Part shown: in pieces, positions 6,631 to 8,232 of the stretch
How the letters are laid out: the number at the start of each line of letters is the position of its first letter
How positions within the stretch are numbered: the first letter of the stretch is position 1
NCBI GenBank assembly: GCA_002495485.1
Contig: DAFH01000013.1
Coordinates: forward strand, 2,725-10,956
Length of the DNA stretch: 8,232 nucleotides
From: Candidatus Bathyarchaeota archaeon UBA185
Lineage (GTDB): Archaea > Thermoproteota > Bathyarchaeia > 40CM-2-53-6
Reading direction: 5' to 3'
The notes under the pieces: model-generated
The model's input: only the letters and a program-made list of their open reading frames with translations
Told to the model about the DNA's origin: nothing
Databases searched by the model: none
Position numbers and translations under genes: made by a program

Positions 6631-7845
6631 GTCCGTTAGCACGGGCATCACGTCGATTCCCCGTATTCGTCCCAAGTTGCCGCGGGAGGCTGAAGATTCA
6701 CTTAGCTTCAGCACCCTGCTCGCTGGAACATCCGGTCCGCCTATTACGATCGGGACAGGATCTCCGGTATGGTATCCGTATCCTACTGGGGTTGCATGGT
6801 CAGAGGTGAGGCAGACGTAGTTGGCGCCGATGTCGACCTCGTCGATGACGTGTCCCACCAGCGTGTCGACCTCTTCGAGAGCGCGAACCTTTCCCTTGAA
6901 GTCGGCGTCGTGGCCCGCGATGTCGGGTGCTTTGACGTGTACTAGGACGAAGTTCCGGTCTTTGCTACCCTCGATGACAGCCTTGGCCTTGGCCTCATAG
7001 TCGGTCTTGATACTGCCCGTTGCTCCTCGAACGTCGATTATGTCGATACCTGCAGCGATGGCTATGCCCTTGATTATCGCCGTGCCGGAGATACAGGCTG
7101 CGCGAACATCGTACATCGACTTGAAGCTGGGCAAGGACGGACGTGTCCCCGCGCCCCTAGTCAGGATTATGTTGGCAGGCTTTTCGCCGTTGTTTGCTCG
7201 CTCTTGGTTGAGGGGATGCTCTCTCAGGACTTCGTGGGATCTCTTGACAAACTCGTTCACCGCAGCCGCGGTTCTTTTCCCTTCCTCGGATCCATCAGTG
7301 GCTCTAGATACAACGAGTTTCAAACCCTCTTCTCCAGGGTCCGTGTCTGTAACCATCCTCGATAGTTTCTCTCCTCGCAGAACGAGAACGGCTCTGTGAT
7401 CAACTGTCGGCTTAAATATCGCCTTGACGCCCGGAGTGCTCTCGACCTTAATCTCTGAGACAGACTTCGCCAGCTTTGAGGCACCCTTCCTGATTCTTCC
7501 CGCGCGCCGATCTTCAACTCTGAAGTCGTCATCAACGGTGGCGAAGTTGACCCGGAAGGCAACATCGTTGGGTCCGAGGTCGATGCCTGCGCCCAGTGCC
7601 TCTAGTGCGCCTCTGCCTGTGTAGTACTTGCTCGGGTCGTAACCGAGTAGCGCGAGATTTGCGACGTCACTGCCTGGTCGTATACCCGGAGATATCGGGT
7701 CTAGCGCGCCGACTAGGCCTCCCTTGGCCAGCCGGTCCATGTTGGGAGTGTTCGCGTATTCTAGGGGTGTCTTGTAGTCGTGGTCGATGAGGGGCCTGTC
7801 GCCCATTCCGTCGACTACGATCAATACCGCTCTCTTGTCTGCCAT
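6598..7845 (-). CDS. apgM: 2,3-bisphosphoglycerate-independent phosphoglycerate mutase, archaeal type
   Basis: This enzyme interconverts 3- and 2-phosphoglycerate in glycolysis and gluconeogenesis without 2,3-bisphosphoglycerate. It is a metal-dependent member of the alkaline phosphatase superfamily. The 415 residues match the family's usual length. Key sites are the metal-binding D12 in VVDGMGDRP, TPLEYANTPNMD (26-37), the phosphorylated serine S59 in PGSD (57-60), YYTGRGALEALGAG (74-87), DVAFRVNFAT (94-103), HVKAPDIAGHD (303-313) with D308 and H312, and SDHATP (348-353) with D349 and H350, followed by H359. All expected metal ligands are present. The start is the ATG at 7845 at the beginning of the first beta strand; no strong ribosome-binding site is seen. 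A TTTTAA box lies about 40 nt upstream, so the gene probably has its own promoter downstream of the cyclophilin gene. Its 3' end overlaps hps (convergent). Confidence 0.95.
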   Translation of the reverse strand: MADKRAVLIVVDGMGDRPLIDHDYKTPLEYANTPNMDRLAKGGLVGALDPISPGIRPGSDVANLALLGYDPSKYYTGRGALEALGAGIDLGPNDVAFRVNFATVDDDFRVEDRRAGRIRKGASKLAKSVSEIKVESTPGVKAIFKPTVDHRAVLVLRGEKLSRMVTDTDPGEEGLKLVVSRATDGSEEGKRTAAAVNEFVKRSHEVLREHPLNQERANNGEKPANIILTRGAGTRPSLPSFKSMYDVRAACISGTAIIKGIAIAAGIDIIDVRGATGSIKTDYEAKAKAVIEGSKDRNFVLVHVKAPDIAGHDADFKGKVRALEEVDTLVGHVIDEVDIGANYVCLTSDHATPVGYGYHTGDPVPIVIGGPDVPASRVLKLSESSASRGNLGRIRGIDVMPVLTDLMGRSRLYGS

Positions 7846-7883
7846 TCGTGGAACTACCGGCCGAGCTTTTTACGGTAATCCAG

Positions 7884-7889
7884 TTAAAA
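7884..7889 (-). promoter_or_regulatory. candidate TATA box for apgM
   Basis: TTTTAA on the minus strand, preceded by an A-rich BRE-like stretch (CAAAGCG), lies 39 nt before the apgM ATG and would place the transcript start near 7860, giving a leader of about 15 nt. The TTTTAAC core is the same as in the polB promoter. A second A/T-rich run, TAAAAAG at 7866-7872 (minus), could instead direct a leaderless start. The rest of the 113-bp gap between the cyclophilin stop and apgM shows nothing else. Confidence 0.45.
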
Positions 7890-7958
7890 CGCTTTGCATG
7901 TATCTGTTGAACGTGGCTCCGTCTTCGTTGGCATGAATCTGTTCAAATTGGATGGGGG

Positions 7959-8232
7959 TCACGGATTGTTTGAAATCGTAACGCCTGTCAGGAACACCAG
8001 CGTCGTTGGCTGCTCGCATGAGTAAGTCGGAGTATTCCAAATTGCGGTCGCGTTCGACATTCCGCTAATTACTTTTCCGAAGACAGTGTACGACCCATCG
8101 AGATCTGTGTTGTCCTTGATGTTGATGTAAAATTGAGAGCTGCCACTGTTGGGGTCGCTCCCTCGAGCCATGCCCAAATATCCCGCGTAGTTGTGTAGGG
8201 ATCCGACGATCTCAAGCGGGACCGTTGGTGAA
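7959..8232 (-). CDS. cyclophilin-type peptidyl-prolyl cis-trans isomerase, N-terminal part cut off by window edge
   Basis: Cyclophilins speed cis-trans isomerisation of X-Pro bonds during folding. The frame is open from the right edge to the TGA at 7959-7961, giving 90 visible codons including the stop; the true start lies outside the window. The visible part begins SPTVPLEIVGSLHN and continues GYLGMARGSDPNSGSSQFYI, then NTDLDGSYTVFGKVISGM. This is the family core: the MAR...PNSGSSQF block and the LDG.YTVFGKV block that shape the proline-binding site. After the core the chain ends with a hydrophobic strand (TTLVFLTGVTISNNP) that looks like the closing beta strand. The N-terminal third, including the usual catalytic Arg of the FHR motif, is not visible, nor is any signal peptide. 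Cyclophilins are patchy in archaea, so presence here is mildly informative about lineage. An internal TTG at 8177 is not the start, since family sequence continues upstream of it. Confidence 0.9.
   Translation of the reverse strand, partial: SPTVPLEIVGSLHNYAGYLGMARGSDPNSGSSQFYINIKDNTDLDGSYTVFGKVISGMSNATAIWNTPTYSCEQPTTLVFLTGVTISNNP

Noticed and set aside
6689..6712. 7-bp stem GCTGAAG/CTTCAGC after the hps stop
   Set aside because: Inside apgM coding sequence, no T tract follows, 10-nt loop; no reason to call it a terminator.
1..8232. Mobile element, CRISPR array, tRNA or rRNA, defence system
   Set aside because: No repeat-spacer pattern, transposase or nuclease motifs, cloverleaf or rRNA-like sequence noticed on either strand; all long frames are housekeeping genes.

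Overview
The window looks like core chromosome of an archaeon, probably of the TACK side (Bathyarchaeia or Nitrososphaeria-like). The evidence is a family B DNA polymerase whose motif A region resembles thaumarchaeal and related enzymes, the archaeal-type cofactor-independent phosphoglycerate mutase, CofE of coenzyme F420 synthesis, an archaeal inositol-phosphate synthase, a hexulose-phosphate synthase and a cyclophilin. Starts with little or no leader and TTTTAA-type TATA boxes fit archaeal expression signals. The phylum placement is an inference from remembered family resemblance; no search was run. I see no insertion sequence, CRISPR array, tRNA, rRNA or phage gene.

Layout, left to right. 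Positions 1-686 (minus): 5' part of ino1, with its C-terminal part beyond the left edge. A divergent intergenic stretch carries a hairpin and three evenly spaced TCTGTC/GACAGA elements. It leads into a small unknown gene on the plus strand (837-1100), closed by a hairpin plus T-rich tract. On the minus strand, polB (1908-4505) is followed after 2 nt by cofE (1156-1905). CofE's conserved N-terminus has no ATG, GTG or TTG to start from. Diverging from polB on the plus strand are an RsmB-like rRNA cytosine methyltransferase (4565-5884) and hps (5911-6630). A single TTAAAA box lies almost midway between the polB and methyltransferase starts and could serve both. hps and the minus-strand apgM (6598-7845) converge and overlap by 33 bp. 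A cyclophilin (7959 to the right edge, minus) lies upstream of apgM and lacks its N-terminal part.

The genes span information processing (replication and repair polymerase, rRNA modification), central carbon metabolism (phosphoglycerate mutase, hexulose-phosphate synthase, which archaea often use in reverse to make ribulose 5-phosphate), cofactor synthesis (F420 tail), lipid head-group precursor synthesis (inositol phosphate) and protein folding (cyclophilin). They do not form one pathway. I did not find a new multi-gene system. The most interesting points are the apparent AUC start of cofE coupled to polB, the shared central TATA box, and PCNA-binding-like motifs at both ends of PolB.
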